Assembly: GCA_903840435.1 (NCBI GenBank)
Contig: CAIMFV010000010.1
Coordinates: 1-64,000 of the forward strand
DNA: 64,000 nt
Direction: 5' to 3'
Source of the DNA: an uncultured Caulobacterales bacterium
GTDB taxonomy: Bacteria; Pseudomonadota; Alphaproteobacteria; Caulobacterales; Caulobacteraceae
The notes below the pieces were generated by a model that had not been told where the DNA came from, ran no database searches, and saw nothing but the letters and a program-made list of their open reading frames with translations. Both the position numbers and the translations under genes were made by a program. Of this stretch, positions 35,226-45,600 are shown one piece after another; positions within the stretch are counted from its first letter, which is position 1, and every line of letters begins with the position of its first letter.

Positions 35226-36350
35226 TTGCGTGTCTTCACCCACGAATTGATCCGTCATCCGCAAGGCGGCGAAAACCTCGCCGGTTTGACCCGGCGGTTA
35301 CCGCAGTGCCGCATCTTCAACCTGCACCAGATCTGGCTCGACCAACCGGAGGACCCGCATTACGACCTGTTTCCGGTGTTTGAGCATCCGCTGCTCAATC
35401 GCGCCATCATCATCAAACACAATCTGCGCCATGGCGATGAGGGCTTTCGTCCATCCCGCCGGGTGACGGTCTCGAAGCTGATTTTGCCGCTTGACCCCAA
35501 TGATCTCAGCCTTGGCGGTCGCGCCATATTGATGTCCCAGGCTAGGCTGCCGCGGGTCCTTTCAAGCGTCTTGGACTATTCGCGCTATGACCTCGATCGC
35601 GATATGCGCATGCTGTCCTTGCTCGATGGTCTGCCCAGTTTCCATCCCTATCTGATCGATCAAGCCACCCGTCATGCCGGGATCAAAATTGCCAATCTGT
35701 TTGTTCGGATCAAAGCCACCGAACGTCAGGAAGCCAGTCTGAAGGTCGCCGAGGGCTTGTCACCCATCTTCCGCCTGGGGCTTGAGTCCGACCTTGGCTT
35801 GGCGCCCGCCCCAGGCGGTGGAACCAATCGCGCACCTTCCAGTCATCGCATCGACGGTACACGGGTGACCGAAGCGATTGTGGCGTGGAAGTGTTTGATC
35901 TATTACCGCCGCCGCCTGTTGGAAATTGCGCCCACCGTGCGCGAAGCCGCCAGCCAGATGCGCAGCCTTTCCTTCCATCGCCCCAATGGCTCAATGATTG
36001 GCGGTCTGGTGGATCAAGCCCGCGACGCGCTGATCCACCCCTTGCGTCGGTCTTGGCGTGAGTGCCGTCAAGCCGTGCTCGACTATGACCGGATTTCCGT
36101 CGAATTGGCGGCCACCACCTCAGTGGACCCGGTTTACGCTTTTTTGCGCAGCGCGCCAAAGCGCTACCGCCAATTTGGCGACCGACTTTCGACCTTGGAA
36201 CATATTTGCACCGGCTGGCGATCAGTTTGGGAGGAGAACCTCGCCGACAAGGCGCCCGACGAAATGTGCGGCGTGCTGCTTGAGCTTGGCCGCGCGGTGG
36301 ATGACGGGGCCGAAGTCTGGCCGGGCGATGTCGATCTTCCGGCGGCTTAG
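35226..36350 (+). CDS. Unknown 374-aa protein
   Basis: A soluble, charged protein starting at TTG 35226 (LRVFTHELIRHPQGGENLAG); no ATG is available until deep in the frame. No signal peptide or membrane segment is seen. Residues about 90-190 are rich in Arg and Leu (SRRVTVSKLILPLDPNDLSLGGRAIL, then LDYSRYDLDRDM). Residues about 225-370 are helical with several W and Y (WKCLIYYRRRL, WRECRQAVLDYDR). I recognise no family. The last four bases overlap the end of the convergent ABC ATPase gene. It could be functionally linked to the divergent AAA ATPase, but that is only position. Confidence 0.6.
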   Translation: MRVFTHELIRHPQGGENLAGLTRRLPQCRIFNLHQIWLDQPEDPHYDLFPVFEHPLLNRAIIIKHNLRHGDEGFRPSRRVTVSKLILPLDPNDLSLGGRAILMSQARLPRVLSSVLDYSRYDLDRDMRMLSLLDGLPSFHPYLIDQATRHAGIKIANLFVRIKATERQEASLKVAEGLSPIFRLGLESDLGLAPAPGGGTNRAPSSHRIDGTRVTEAIVAWKCLIYYRRRLLEIAPTVREAASQMRSLSFHRPNGSMIGGLVDQARDALIHPLRRSWRECRQAVLDYDRISVELAATTSVDPVYAFLRSAPKRYRQFGDRLSTLEHICTGWRSVWEENLADKAPDEMCGVLLELGRAVDDGAEVWPGDVDLPAA

Positions 36351-37696
36351 GCCGGGTCTTCGAGGCTGAAGCTTTGCGACTGCTCGTCATAGGCGAACAG
36401 TTCGGCATAGCGGCCCCAGTCAATCACGGCGGCCAGGGTTTCCTCGGCGAACTCTTCCGACATGAAGTCTTCAAGCTCTTCGGAAAAGCGGCGATAGGGC
36501 GCGCGATGGCTGGAGCGCTCGTCAAGCACCCGACGAATGGCCGCCGCAATTGGCACATGGGCCATGAGATGCTCGCGGAATCGCTTTTTGCGCGCGTCGA
36601 CATCCTCATCGACAAAGCGGCGTCCGTCGTCGGTCAAGCGGATATCGCCATGCTCAACCACGGCAAAGGCTAAGAGTTGCAAGGTTTCGGCGAGCGGGAA
36701 CAGCTCGTCCACTTCCATGGTCAATTCATCAGCGATTTCCGGCAAGTCGGCCTTGCCATCGAAAGGCGACTGCATCAGGGCTTCCATCAGCCCGGCCAAA
36801 AGATTGGTCGAGACATTGGGCAAGGTCATGCCAATGCCTGAGCCTTGCGCGTCGGGCGCAGGCGCATGGGGCGTGGCGGCAGGACGCTCCGTGGGGCGGG
36901 TCATGCGGCCATAGATGTCGTCGACCAATTGGCGAAAGGCCGGTTCCGAGCGATTGCGGGGGTGGGGCAGATCGATGGGAATTTCCGCCGCGATCCGTCC
37001 GGGATTGGAAGAAAAGATCACCACCCGGTCACACATCAACACCGCCTCCTCGATATTGTGGGTGACGAGCAGGATTGAGCGCAGCGGCAGCTTGCCCTCC
37101 ATCCACAGATCAATCAGGTCGGTGCGCAGGGTTTCGGCCGTCAAGACGTCGAGGGCTGAAAATGGCTCGTCCATTAAGAGTAGCTTCGGATGGACCACCA
37201 GTCCCCGTGCAAATCCGACCCTTTGGCGCATGCCGCCGGAGAGCTCCTTCGGATAGGCGTTTTCAAAGCCGTCCAGGCCGATCAGGTCAATGGCTTGCAA
37301 GGAGCGAGAGCGGCGCTCAGAGGCCGGAACGCCAAGAGGCTCCAGCCCAATTTCCACATTCTCCAAGACGGTGAGCCACGGAAACAAGGCAAAGCTCTGG
37401 AACACCATGGCGATGCCCTTGGGCGGGCCGTCAATCGGCTGGCCCTGCCAGGTCACCTGACCCTTTTTCGGTCGCGTTAGGCCGGCAATGATCCGCAAGA
37501 GCGAGGACTTGCCCGAGCCCGACCGACCCAAGAGCCCAACGATCTCACCCTCGCGCAGTTGCAGATTGACGCCATCGAGCACCAGAAGGTCGGAGGCCGA
37601 GCCCTTCGAATAGGCCTGACAGACATTTTGCACATCGAGCATGACTTCGCCCGGCTGTTGTCGCGATGGCGCGGGAGCAAGCTGACTGGCGACCAT
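36347..37696 (-). CDS. NrtD/SsuB-like ABC transporter ATP-binding protein
   Basis: A 449-aa subunit. Residues about 15-270 are the nucleotide-binding domain with LLGRSGSGKSSLLRII (Walker A), LSGGMRQRVGFARGL (signature), LLLMDEPFSALD (Walker B) and the switch His in VTHNIEEAV. A C-terminal domain of about 150 residues (LAGLMEALMQSP..., about 300-445) is the AAA-associated domain (PF09821-like) seen in a subset of nitrate/sulfonate/taurine-type transporters. It follows its permease by 17 bases. No substrate-binding protein is in the window, so the substrate is unknown. Confidence 0.9.
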   Translation of the reverse strand: MVASQLAPAPSRQQPGEVMLDVQNVCQAYSKGSASDLLVLDGVNLQLREGEIVGLLGRSGSGKSSLLRIIAGLTRPKKGQVTWQGQPIDGPPKGIAMVFQSFALFPWLTVLENVEIGLEPLGVPASERRSRSLQAIDLIGLDGFENAYPKELSGGMRQRVGFARGLVVHPKLLLMDEPFSALDVLTAETLRTDLIDLWMEGKLPLRSILLVTHNIEEAVLMCDRVVIFSSNPGRIAAEIPIDLPHPRNRSEPAFRQLVDDIYGRMTRPTERPAATPHAPAPDAQGSGIGMTLPNVSTNLLAGLMEALMQSPFDGKADLPEIADELTMEVDELFPLAETLQLLAFAVVEHGDIRLTDDGRRFVDEDVDARKKRFREHLMAHVPIAAAIRRVLDERSSHRAPYRRFSEELEDFMSEEFAEETLAAVIDWGRYAELFAYDEQSQSFSLEDPA

Positions 37697-37713
37697 GGAT
37701 GCGTCTCCCGTGA

Positions 37714-39453
37714 CTAGTTGAGGGCCAAACGACGGGCGGAAAATTCAAACAGGGGCCGCCAAAACAAGCGGTTAAACAACACCACGAACAGGCTCATGAC
37801 CGCGACGCCTAAGAGGCCGCGATGGAAGTCGCCGCTGGTGGTGGCGTCCTTGATATAGGCCCCCAATCCGTGAGCGTGCAAAGTGGTTTCACCCCACTGC
37901 GCCACTTCGGCCGCCAAGGAGGCATTCCACGCCCCGCCCGACGCGGTGATGGCACCGGTGACAAAATAGGGAAAGACGCCGGGCAGGGCGACCTTGAGCC
38001 ACCAATTTAACCCGCGCACGCGAAAACTAGACGCCGCCTCCAACAGGTCGCTGGGCATGGCGCTGGCGCCCGCAATGACATTGAACAGGATATACCACTG
38101 GGTGCCCAGGATCATCAGCGGCGACAGGAAGATATCAGGATTGACGTGGTAATAGACAATCAAGGTCACGACGATGGGGTAAAAGAGGTCGGCGGGAAAG
38201 GCGGCGAGAAACTGTGCCACAGGTTGTGCCGCCGACGCCCATTTCGGGCGCAGGCCAATCCAGATGCCGATCGGCACCCAAAAAAGGCTCGCCAGCACGA
38301 TCAAGACCAGAACGCGCAAAAGCGTCAATCCGCCCAGGCCAACAATGGTGACCAGATCGTTCAGCCCCAGCGTCGCCGTGACATAGGCGAAGGCCTGCCA
38401 GCCGACCCACAGCGACACCACAGCAATCAGGCCAAACCACGCCATATCGGTAATGGGGCTATCCCAGGCCTCGATCACCTGACGCGAGGGCCGCACCGGC
38501 GCGCCGATCCGAAGCTCGACAAACCACCGAAACACCGCGCCAAGCGGGCGAAACAAGCGTTGGGCGAGGCGCGCGCGCTGGAAAAAGTCGAGCAGCCAGG
38601 ATTCGTGCTCTTCGCCAGCGGTCGCCACCAGTTCGACGCGAAACTTGGTCGACCACGCCACGAGGGGGCGAAACAACAGCTGATCATAGAGCAAGATCAC
38701 GCCCAACATGGTCAGCATGGCCCAGCCAATTGCGCCGAGATCCTTGTGGGCAATCGCCGCAGAGACATAGGCGCCAATGCCCGGCAGGGTGATGTGAATC
38801 GCCCCGACATCGATCACTTCTGACAGGACGACAAAGAACCATGCGCCCGACATGGACATCATCGCATTCCAAATCAGTCCGGGCGCGGCAAACGGCAGCT
38901 CCAAGGTCCAAAACCGCCGCCAGCCGCCAAGGCGCAGGCTGTCCGACACGTCCGACAGGTCTTTTGGCACCGTCTTCAGCGATTGGTAGAAGCTGAAGGT
39001 CATGTTCCAAGCTTGGGCGGTAAAGATTTGGAAAACTGCCGCCAGTTCGGCGCCCAACAAGGACCCGGGAAACAGGTTCAAGAAGAACACCAGGGTAAAG
39101 GTCGCAAAGCTCAGGACCGGGATCGACTGCAAAATGTCGAGCACCGGGATCAGCACCATTTCCGCGCGACGGCTTTTTTGCGCCAGCGACCCATAGATCA
39201 GGGTGAAGAGGAAGGAGAGGACAATCCCCCCCAACATCCGCAAGGTGGTGCGGAGCGCATAATAGGGCAAGTGAGACGGATCGAGTGAGATCTGGGTTTT
39301 CTGAGACTCCGCCAAGGGTTGCAGGGTCTCATGGCCGCCGAAGAGGACCAAGGCGATGGCGCCAATTACCAAGGCGAAAATCAGCGCATCCCAGACCGAG
39401 GGGATATAGCGCCACGGCCGGGCGGTGGTCAGGGACGGGTGATGCAATGGCAT
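37714..39453 (-). CDS. Double-domain ABC transporter permease
   Basis: A 579-aa membrane protein with two BPD_transp_1 units fused: one in about residues 50-280 (membrane helices such as IFALVIGAIALVLFG and LSFLFTLIYGSL) and one in about 330-570. EAA-loop-like segments are LRLGGWRRFWTLELPFAAPGL and FRVRGLNWWLKVALPGVFPY. The fusion gives both halves of the pore in one chain, typical of one alphaproteobacterial NrtB/SsuC-like branch. ATG 39453 is chosen for the GGGAGGGG just upstream. It is the first gene of the two-gene operon with the ATPase. Confidence 0.9.
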   Translation of the reverse strand: MPLHHPSLTTARPWRYIPSVWDALIFALVIGAIALVLFGGHETLQPLAESQKTQISLDPSHLPYYALRTTLRMLGGIVLSFLFTLIYGSLAQKSRRAEMVLIPVLDILQSIPVLSFATFTLVFFLNLFPGSLLGAELAAVFQIFTAQAWNMTFSFYQSLKTVPKDLSDVSDSLRLGGWRRFWTLELPFAAPGLIWNAMMSMSGAWFFVVLSEVIDVGAIHITLPGIGAYVSAAIAHKDLGAIGWAMLTMLGVILLYDQLLFRPLVAWSTKFRVELVATAGEEHESWLLDFFQRARLAQRLFRPLGAVFRWFVELRIGAPVRPSRQVIEAWDSPITDMAWFGLIAVVSLWVGWQAFAYVTATLGLNDLVTIVGLGGLTLLRVLVLIVLASLFWVPIGIWIGLRPKWASAAQPVAQFLAAFPADLFYPIVVTLIVYYHVNPDIFLSPLMILGTQWYILFNVIAGASAMPSDLLEAASSFRVRGLNWWLKVALPGVFPYFVTGAITASGGAWNASLAAEVAQWGETTLHAHGLGAYIKDATTSGDFHRGLLGVAVMSLFVVLFNRLFWRPLFEFSARRLALN

Positions 39454-39608
39454 GGGGCCCCTCCCAGAGTTTCGACGAGGATTAGGCGCGACAGATTCCC
39501 CTCGCCCCTTACCTGCGATGAAAGTCTGGGGCAATGGGGGGATTGGCGACAGTTTTCTGACAGTTCACCGGCGACACGACGCTCAGCCCCATCCTGTGGG
39601 GAGAAATC

Positions 39609-39645
39609 GCCCCGAGTTCAGAAATCGAGGTTAGAAATCGAGGTC
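39609..39645 (-). repeat. Tandem 12-bp duplication at a stop codon
   Basis: The last codons and stop of the GST-fold gene (CCTCGATTTCTAA on the minus strand) are repeated directly behind it as CCTCGATTTCTGAA. The copies overlap the C-terminal LDF* and add a second in-register LDF-like tail after the stop. Probably a slippage duplication with no effect on the protein. Confidence 0.5.
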
Positions 39646-40320
39646 GTCATAATGGGCCGCTGGCGGTAGGCCAAGATAGCGGTCGGACAATAGGCCGCGA
39701 AAACAGGGCCGCGACTTCAGCTTCGCATACCAAAGCCGCGTCGGCCCAGCCTCGTCCCAAGGCACCTCGCCAATATAGTCGAGCACCGAGAGGACGGCAC
39801 CTGCGCCGATGTCAGCAAGGCTGATAGACGCGCCCGCCAGCCATGTACGATCTGTCAACAGGCTGTCCATATAGGCAAGGTGAGCGCGCAAGGCCGCCCG
39901 CCCGGCCCGCAGCGCCGCCAAGTCCGGCGCGCCGAGGTTCAGCAGGCGCTTTTCCATCTTTTCGTGCAGCAGGTAGACATTAACCTCGGCGTCGAATTTT
40001 CGGTCGAACCATTGGACCAGACGGCGGGCCTCATTGCGCTCGACCAGGCTCGCATTAGAGAGGAGCGGCGGGTCGGCATAGCGCTCCTCTAAATAGTCAA
40101 GAATGGCGCGGCTTTCGCAAATGACCAAGGTCTCGCCCGGGCGCTTCTCGACCAAAACCGGTGGCAGACCGCTCGGGTTGAGGGCGGCGAGCGTTTCAGG
40201 CCGCTCCCAATAGCGCTCAATGGTTTCATTGAATTTCAGGCGCTTTTCGGCCAGGGCCAAACGCACCTGGCGCGAGGCGGGATCTAGCGGGAAATGATGG
40301 AGGTGGCGCTCAACAGACAT
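39631..40320 (-). CDS. GST-fold protein, FzlA-like
   Basis: A 229-aa protein with an N-terminal thioredoxin fold (LHHFPLDPASRQVRLALAEKRLKF, LNPSGLPPVLVE, VICESRAILDYLEE) and a C-terminal helical GST domain (about 90-215). The ending AAHYDDLDF and its location beside mtaB-dapF and gdh recall FzlA, the Caulobacter GST relative that binds FtsZ and promotes division. Residues of a classical glutathione site are only partly kept. A perfect CtrA box lies about 80 bp before the start and a GANTC site directly before ATG, fitting cell-cycle control. Naming it FzlA is an inference; an ordinary GST is the alternative. Confidence 0.65.
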   Translation of the reverse strand: MSVERHLHHFPLDPASRQVRLALAEKRLKFNETIERYWERPETLAALNPSGLPPVLVEKRPGETLVICESRAILDYLEERYADPPLLSNASLVERNEARRLVQWFDRKFDAEVNVYLLHEKMEKRLLNLGAPDLAALRAGRAALRAHLAYMDSLLTDRTWLAGASISLADIGAGAVLSVLDYIGEVPWDEAGPTRLWYAKLKSRPCFRGLLSDRYLGLPPAAHYDDLDF

Positions 40321-40400
40321 GACTCAACCGGCATCGGAAGGCCGCCAGTGCGGCGAACAGGAATGAGACGAGACTTGAGCGCTTTAGATTAAGAAGTTGC

Positions 40401-40415
40401 TTAATTTCAGCTTAA
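40401..40415. promoter_or_regulatory. Perfect CtrA-type box TTAA-N7-TTAA before the FzlA-like gene
   Basis: TTAATTTCAGCTTAA at 40401-40415 matches the CtrA consensus exactly, 80 bp upstream of the FzlA-like start. A partly overlapping palindrome ATTAAG/CTTAAT (40388-40405) adds a third TTAA. A GANTC site (GACTC, 40321-40325) lies directly before the start codon. Confidence 0.55.
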
Positions 40416-40434
40416 GACATGGCCTGACCCGGCT

Positions 40435-41703
40435 TTAGGCTGCGGTCCGCACAGACAAGAGCCGCTTTGCGTCATGGCCTTCGGCCCGAAGGCGGATCAT
40501 ATCGCCCGCAGCCTCCCCACCGGACGCGAAACTGATCTCGGTAAAGTCCGCGGCGCGGGCAAGGCCTGGCCGCTCAACCAGGGCGGTTTCAACCCGTCCA
40601 AGGCGCGCCCCAAGATGGCGCGCGAGCGCCTCGGTCGCCGCCTGTCGCAAAACTTCGGCTCGCTGCTTGATGGTCTGGGCGCTCAGCTGCGGCATGCGGG
40701 CGGCGGGTGCGCCGGGTCTCGGACTGAAGGGGAAGACGTGGACAAAGGAAAGACCCGCCTCGGCGATCAGGGTCCGGCTCGCCTCAAACATTGCCTCGGT
40801 CTCGGTCGGAAAACCCGCAATCAAATCAGCGCCAAACGCCACATCGGGCCGCACAGCCCGCACCCGCGCGATCAAGCTTAAGGCGTCGTTGCGACTGTGC
40901 CGCCGCTTCATGCGCTTTAGAATCATGTCGTCGCCAGATTGCAGCGACAGGTGCAAATGCGGCGCAAGGCGCTCGGATTCGGCGAATAGGCGTAAAAGGT
41001 CCTCATCAATTTCCGCAGCATCGATGGACGATAGGCGAAGGCGCGGCAGGTCCGGCGCCAGGCGCAAGATCCGTCCGACCAATTGGCCAAGGCTCGGGCG
41101 ACCGGGAAGATCCTCGCCCCAGGAGGTCAGGTCGACGCCGGTCAACACCACCTCCTTGACGCCCTTTTCCACCAGTCGCGCGACGGCGGCCACCACCTCG
41201 CCTGCCGGGGCTGAGCGGCTGGCCCCACGACCATAGGGAATAATGCAGAAGGTGCACCGATGGTCGCAGCCATTTTGCACCTCGACATAGGCCCGCGCCC
41301 GGTCAGGCGCGGCGGCGTCGAGATAGGGCGCCGTCTCGGTCAGGCTTTGCACGTCATTGATGCGCACCCTCTGGCGAAGGCTGTCTTGCCCATAGGCGCC
41401 CGGTTGGGATTTGAGCCCATTGCCCAAGACGGCATCGACCTCGGTCATGGCGTCGAACAGGTCGGGATCAATCTGGGCTGCGCAGCCGGTGACAATCAGC
41501 CGCGCGTCGGGTCTGGCGCGGCGCGCCTTGCGGATCGCTTGCCTCGCCTGACGCACGGCTTCTGCGGTCACTGCACAGGTGTTGAAGATCACCGCATTGG
41601 TCAGCCCGTCGGCCCGGGCGCGGGCCAGGGCCTGATCGCTTTCATAGGCGTTGAGACGACACCCGAAGGTGACCACCTCAAGCCCGTCTTCAGCCGGCCT
41701 CAT
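40435..41703 (-). CDS. mtaB: tRNA t6A37 methylthiotransferase MtaB
   Basis: A 422-aa radical-SAM methylthiotransferase that adds methylthio to t6A37. UPF0004 domain at the N-terminus with VTFGCRLNAYESD, NTCAVTAEAVRQ and VTGCAAQ (three cysteines for the auxiliary cluster), radical-SAM CxxxCxxC in NGCDHRCTFCIIPYGRG, and a C-terminal TRAM-like part that is short. It overlaps dapF by four bases. Its substrate modification depends on TsaD, also in this window. Confidence 0.94.
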   Translation of the reverse strand: MRPAEDGLEVVTFGCRLNAYESDQALARARADGLTNAVIFNTCAVTAEAVRQARQAIRKARRARPDARLIVTGCAAQIDPDLFDAMTEVDAVLGNGLKSQPGAYGQDSLRQRVRINDVQSLTETAPYLDAAAPDRARAYVEVQNGCDHRCTFCIIPYGRGASRSAPAGEVVAAVARLVEKGVKEVVLTGVDLTSWGEDLPGRPSLGQLVGRILRLAPDLPRLRLSSIDAAEIDEDLLRLFAESERLAPHLHLSLQSGDDMILKRMKRRHSRNDALSLIARVRAVRPDVAFGADLIAGFPTETEAMFEASRTLIAEAGLSFVHVFPFSPRPGAPAARMPQLSAQTIKQRAEVLRQAATEALARHLGARLGRVETALVERPGLARAADFTEISFASGGEAAGDMIRLRAEGHDAKRLLSVRTAA

Positions 41704-42560
41704 GGCAGGCGGCCTTCGTACTCAAGGCTATAGGCGCCGGTCATGATGACGTGGTCGTCGGCCAAACGCCAATCGATCTGCAAGTCTCCGCCGTCCAGGA
41801 CCACCTTGGCCGAACGCTCGGTAAGCAGTCGGCGGTGGGCTGCGACCAAAGCCGCGCAGGCGCCCGTGCCGCAGGCCCGGGTCTCGCCAGCGCCACGTTC
41901 CCAGACCCGAAACCTGATCTCGCGCGGACCGCAAATTTCAGCAAAGCCGACATTGACCCGATCTGGGAACAACGGGTGATGCTCAAGCATAGGTCCTACT
42001 TGCTGAACCGGCGCGGCGGCGGCGTCCTTGACGAAGAACACCACATGCGGATTGCCCATATTGACGCAGCCGGGGGTATGAAGCAGTGGCGCATCTATCG
42101 GACCGACCTGCAACTCGATCCCGCGCGTATCCATCTCTTCCGCCAAGGGAATATCGCGCCAGTCCAGTCGCGGCCTGCCCATATCGACAGACACCTGGCC
42201 TTGGTCTGCACGCGAGGCGATTAACAGGCCCGCATCGGTGAGAATTCGCACCTCGTCGCGCGCCAGCTCATTGAGGATCAAACCCCCGACACAGCGGGTC
42301 GCGTTGCCGCAGGCAGCCACCTCGCCGCCGTCGGCATTCCAAATTCGCATGAACACATCGCCGTCCGAGGTCGGCTCCAATGCGATCAGTTGATCAAATC
42401 CGATGCCAGAGGCGCGATCCGCAAGGCGCTGAATTTCTGTAGCTTCAGGTCGAAAGGCCGTGCTGCGTCGCGTATCGACCACGACAAAATCATTGCCAAG
42501 GCCGTTCATCTTGATGAAGGGCCGTCCAGCGGATGGGGTTGGGGTCGGGGCGAGCGCCAT
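41700..42560 (-). CDS. dapF: Diaminopimelate epimerase
   Basis: A 286-aa enzyme converting LL- to meso-diaminopimelate for lysine and peptidoglycan. The two catalytic cysteines are in ACGNATRCVG and RACGTGACAAL; the start KMNGLGNDFVVVDTR is the family signature. ATG 42560 is taken as start; 42569 is three codons earlier. mtaB starts inside its stop (ATGA). Confidence 0.96.
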   Translation of the reverse strand: MALAPTPTPSAGRPFIKMNGLGNDFVVVDTRRSTAFRPEATEIQRLADRASGIGFDQLIALEPTSDGDVFMRIWNADGGEVAACGNATRCVGGLILNELARDEVRILTDAGLLIASRADQGQVSVDMGRPRLDWRDIPLAEEMDTRGIELQVGPIDAPLLHTPGCVNMGNPHVVFFVKDAAAAPVQQVGPMLEHHPLFPDRVNVGFAEICGPREIRFRVWERGAGETRACGTGACAALVAAHRRLLTERSAKVVLDGGDLQIDWRLADDHVIMTGAYSLEYEGRLP

Positions 42561-42614
42561 TCCACCCATATAGGCGAAATGCCGTCGAATTGCACCTTGG
42601 ACTGTGGGTGGCGC

Positions 42615-45600
42615 TTAGGACCCCGCGCGAACGCCAGCAAAGGCCAAGGTGAGTTTGGCAAAACTCCAGCCGTCGCCCGCGCTTTCAATATCGGCGATGA
42701 TCTTCTGCCCCCTTTGGATGGCGTCCCGACGCGGGGTCTTCCATTTCTCGATCAGGGCCTGGGCGGCGGTCACCGAGGCAACCGTGTCTGGGCCCGTGGC
42801 CATGGCCGCAATGGCGGCAGCGCGGCGGACCTGCTCGACCGTCAGGTCTTGAACGAGCGCGCGGACGGCGGCGCGATCAAAGGCATCGGTGGGTCGCAAG
42901 GCCTGGGCGGCGGCACGCAAGCGGTTGAACCCGAAAGCCGCGCCCGTTGCGTGATAGAGTCGCGACGCTTCTGGCGCCTCCCACCCGATATCCTTGGCGA
43001 GCTTGGCGATATCGAATGTCGCCGCCAAGGCGGAGAGGCCCGCGACCTTGCGCGCCAGGTCGCTGGGCGCCCCTTGCGCGATCAGGGCCTTGGCGGAGTT
43101 GGCCGCCGCATCGCGTTCAAAGCGGGACAGGAGTTCACTGCCGCCTTCGCGCAAGGCCTCGGCTGTGGTCCTATAGGTGTCGACCAGCGCGCCCACGTCG
43201 CGCTCAGCACCGCTTTGCTGCTCGTGCACCACAAGGGCGAAGATTTGGCCGCGTAGAAATTGGGCAATCTGACGGTAGAGCGCCAATTGCGTCTCAGACG
43301 GACATTTCAGGTCCAGCCAGTCAACGGCCGTCCAGGTCTCGTCCAAAAGAAAAATCTCCGTCACGGCAGCAAAGGCGCGCGCCACGATGGCGGGGTCGGC
43401 CTTACTGGCCTCCAAAACCCGTTTGGCAAAGGTCGGACCCAGTCGGTCGACAATATGGTTGGAAAGGCGGGTGGCGATGATCTCGCGGCGCAGACGGTGG
43501 CGCGCCATCTCGTCGGCAAAGGGCGCCAGATCCTTGGGGAAATAGCCGAGCAGGACCCGCTCAAACCACGGATCGTCGGGAGCGGAGGAGGCCACTAAGG
43601 CGGCGTCAAGCTCCAACTTGCCATAGGCGATCAAGACTGCAAGCTCCGGTCGCGTTAGACCCTGACCGTCCATACGCAGCTTGGCGATCTCTTGCGCGGT
43701 CGGCAGACCCTCGACGGTGCGGTCTAGGCGTCCTTCCGCCTCGAGGTCGGCGATGAACTTGCTGTGGGCGGCAAGATCGGCGGCAGCCTCAGTCTCTTCC
43801 AAAGTCAGGCAAAGGGTTTGGCTGTAGTTGTGCTTTAAGACGTGGTCCGCCACATCCTCGGTCATGCCGACCAGAAGCGCGTCGCGGGCGGCGCGGTCCA
43901 ATTTTCCGGCCCGCTCCAGCTGACCGGTCAAAATCTTGATATTGACCTCGTGGTCGGAAGTATCCACCCCGGCAGAATTGTCGATGGCGTCGGTGTTAAT
44001 CCGTCCGCCGGACCGCGCATAGGCGATGCGGCCCGCTTGGGTAAAGCCAAGATTGGCGCCCTCCCCCACCACTTTACAGCGCAGGTCGACGGCATCGACC
44101 CGGATCGCATCATTGGCCTTATCACCCGCCGCGGCATGGCTCTCGAATGGCGATTTCACATAGGTGCCGATCCCGCCCAGATAGAGAAGCTCGACCTCGG
44201 CGCAGAGTATGGCCCGGATCAGGTCGACGGGCGCAATCTCGTCGCTCTCGAGTTTGAACAGGGCCTGGATCTCCGGCGTCACGGTCAATGACTTGGCGTT
44301 GCGCGGATAAATAGCCCCCCCTTGAGAGAGACGACCGGTGGCATAGTCAGCCCAAGACGAACGCGGCAGGTCGAACAGCCGCTTCCGCTCGGCCCACGAG
44401 GTCTCGGGGTCTGGGTTCGGGTCAATGAAAATATGGCGGTGGTCAAATGCCGCCAGGAGCCGCGTCGCCCGCGACAGCAACATGCCATTGCCGAACACAT
44501 CGCCGGACATGTCGCCGACCCCGACACAGGTAAATGGCTCGGAGAGGATATCCTTGCCCAGTTCGCGAAAGTGACGCTTGACCGCCTCCCAGGCGCCCCG
44601 GGCCGTAATGGCCATGGCCTTGTGGTCATAGCCTGCGGACCCGCCCGATGCGAAAGCGTCGCCCAGCCAGAAATCATAGGACTGGGCCACCGCATTGGCG
44701 ATGTCGGAAAAGGTCGCGGTTCCCTTGTCCGCCGCTACGACCAAATAGGGATCATCTCCGTCGAGCGCCACAACACCGCTCGGATGTGAAACCGCGCCTG
44801 ACGCGTCGAGATTGTCGGTGATATCCAACAGGCCTTGCAAGAAAGTGCGGTAGGCGCGCACACCTTCCGCGCGCCAGGCCTCCGAACCGGCGGCCTGTTT
44901 AGGCAATTGCTTTGGGTAAAAGCCGCCCTTTGAGCCCACGGGCACGATCACGGCGTTTTTTACCTGTTGCGCCTTCACCAGCCCCAAGACCTCGGTGCGA
45001 AAATCGTCGCGCCGATCCGACCAGCGCAAGCCACCCCGGGCAACCGGGCCAAAGCGCAAATGGACCCCTTCGACATGGGGGGCTGCGACAAAAATCTCGC
45101 GATAGGGCTTTGGCCTTGGCAGGTCTTCCAGCGCCTGACTGGCGATCTTGAAACTGATGGCTGGCCGCGATGCACCTTGCGCGTCGGTTTGATAGAAATT
45201 GGTCCGCGTTAGGCTGTAGACCAAGGCTGCGATCCGCCGCAGCGCCCGGTCATGGTCAAGGCTGTCGACCGACTGCAACACGGTCTCGATCTCGGCAAAC
45301 ACCGCCTGGGCTTGGGCCTTGCGATCCTTCAGCGACACCTTCAAGCCTGGATGGAACTTGATTCGGAACAGATCGACGATCAGCCGGGCAATGCCGGGAT
45401 TTTCGCGCAAAGCCTCCTGCTGCACCCGCTCGGAAGGATCAAGGCCGGTCTGTTGGCGATAGCGCGCTAGCGCGCGGACCAAGGCCGCTTCGCGCCACGA
45501 CATGCCAAGCTCAATCACCAAGCGGTTGAAGCCGTCGTTTTCCGCAAGCCCGGTCCAGACAGCGACAAAGGTGGTTTCGAACGGATCCTTAATGTCGGAA

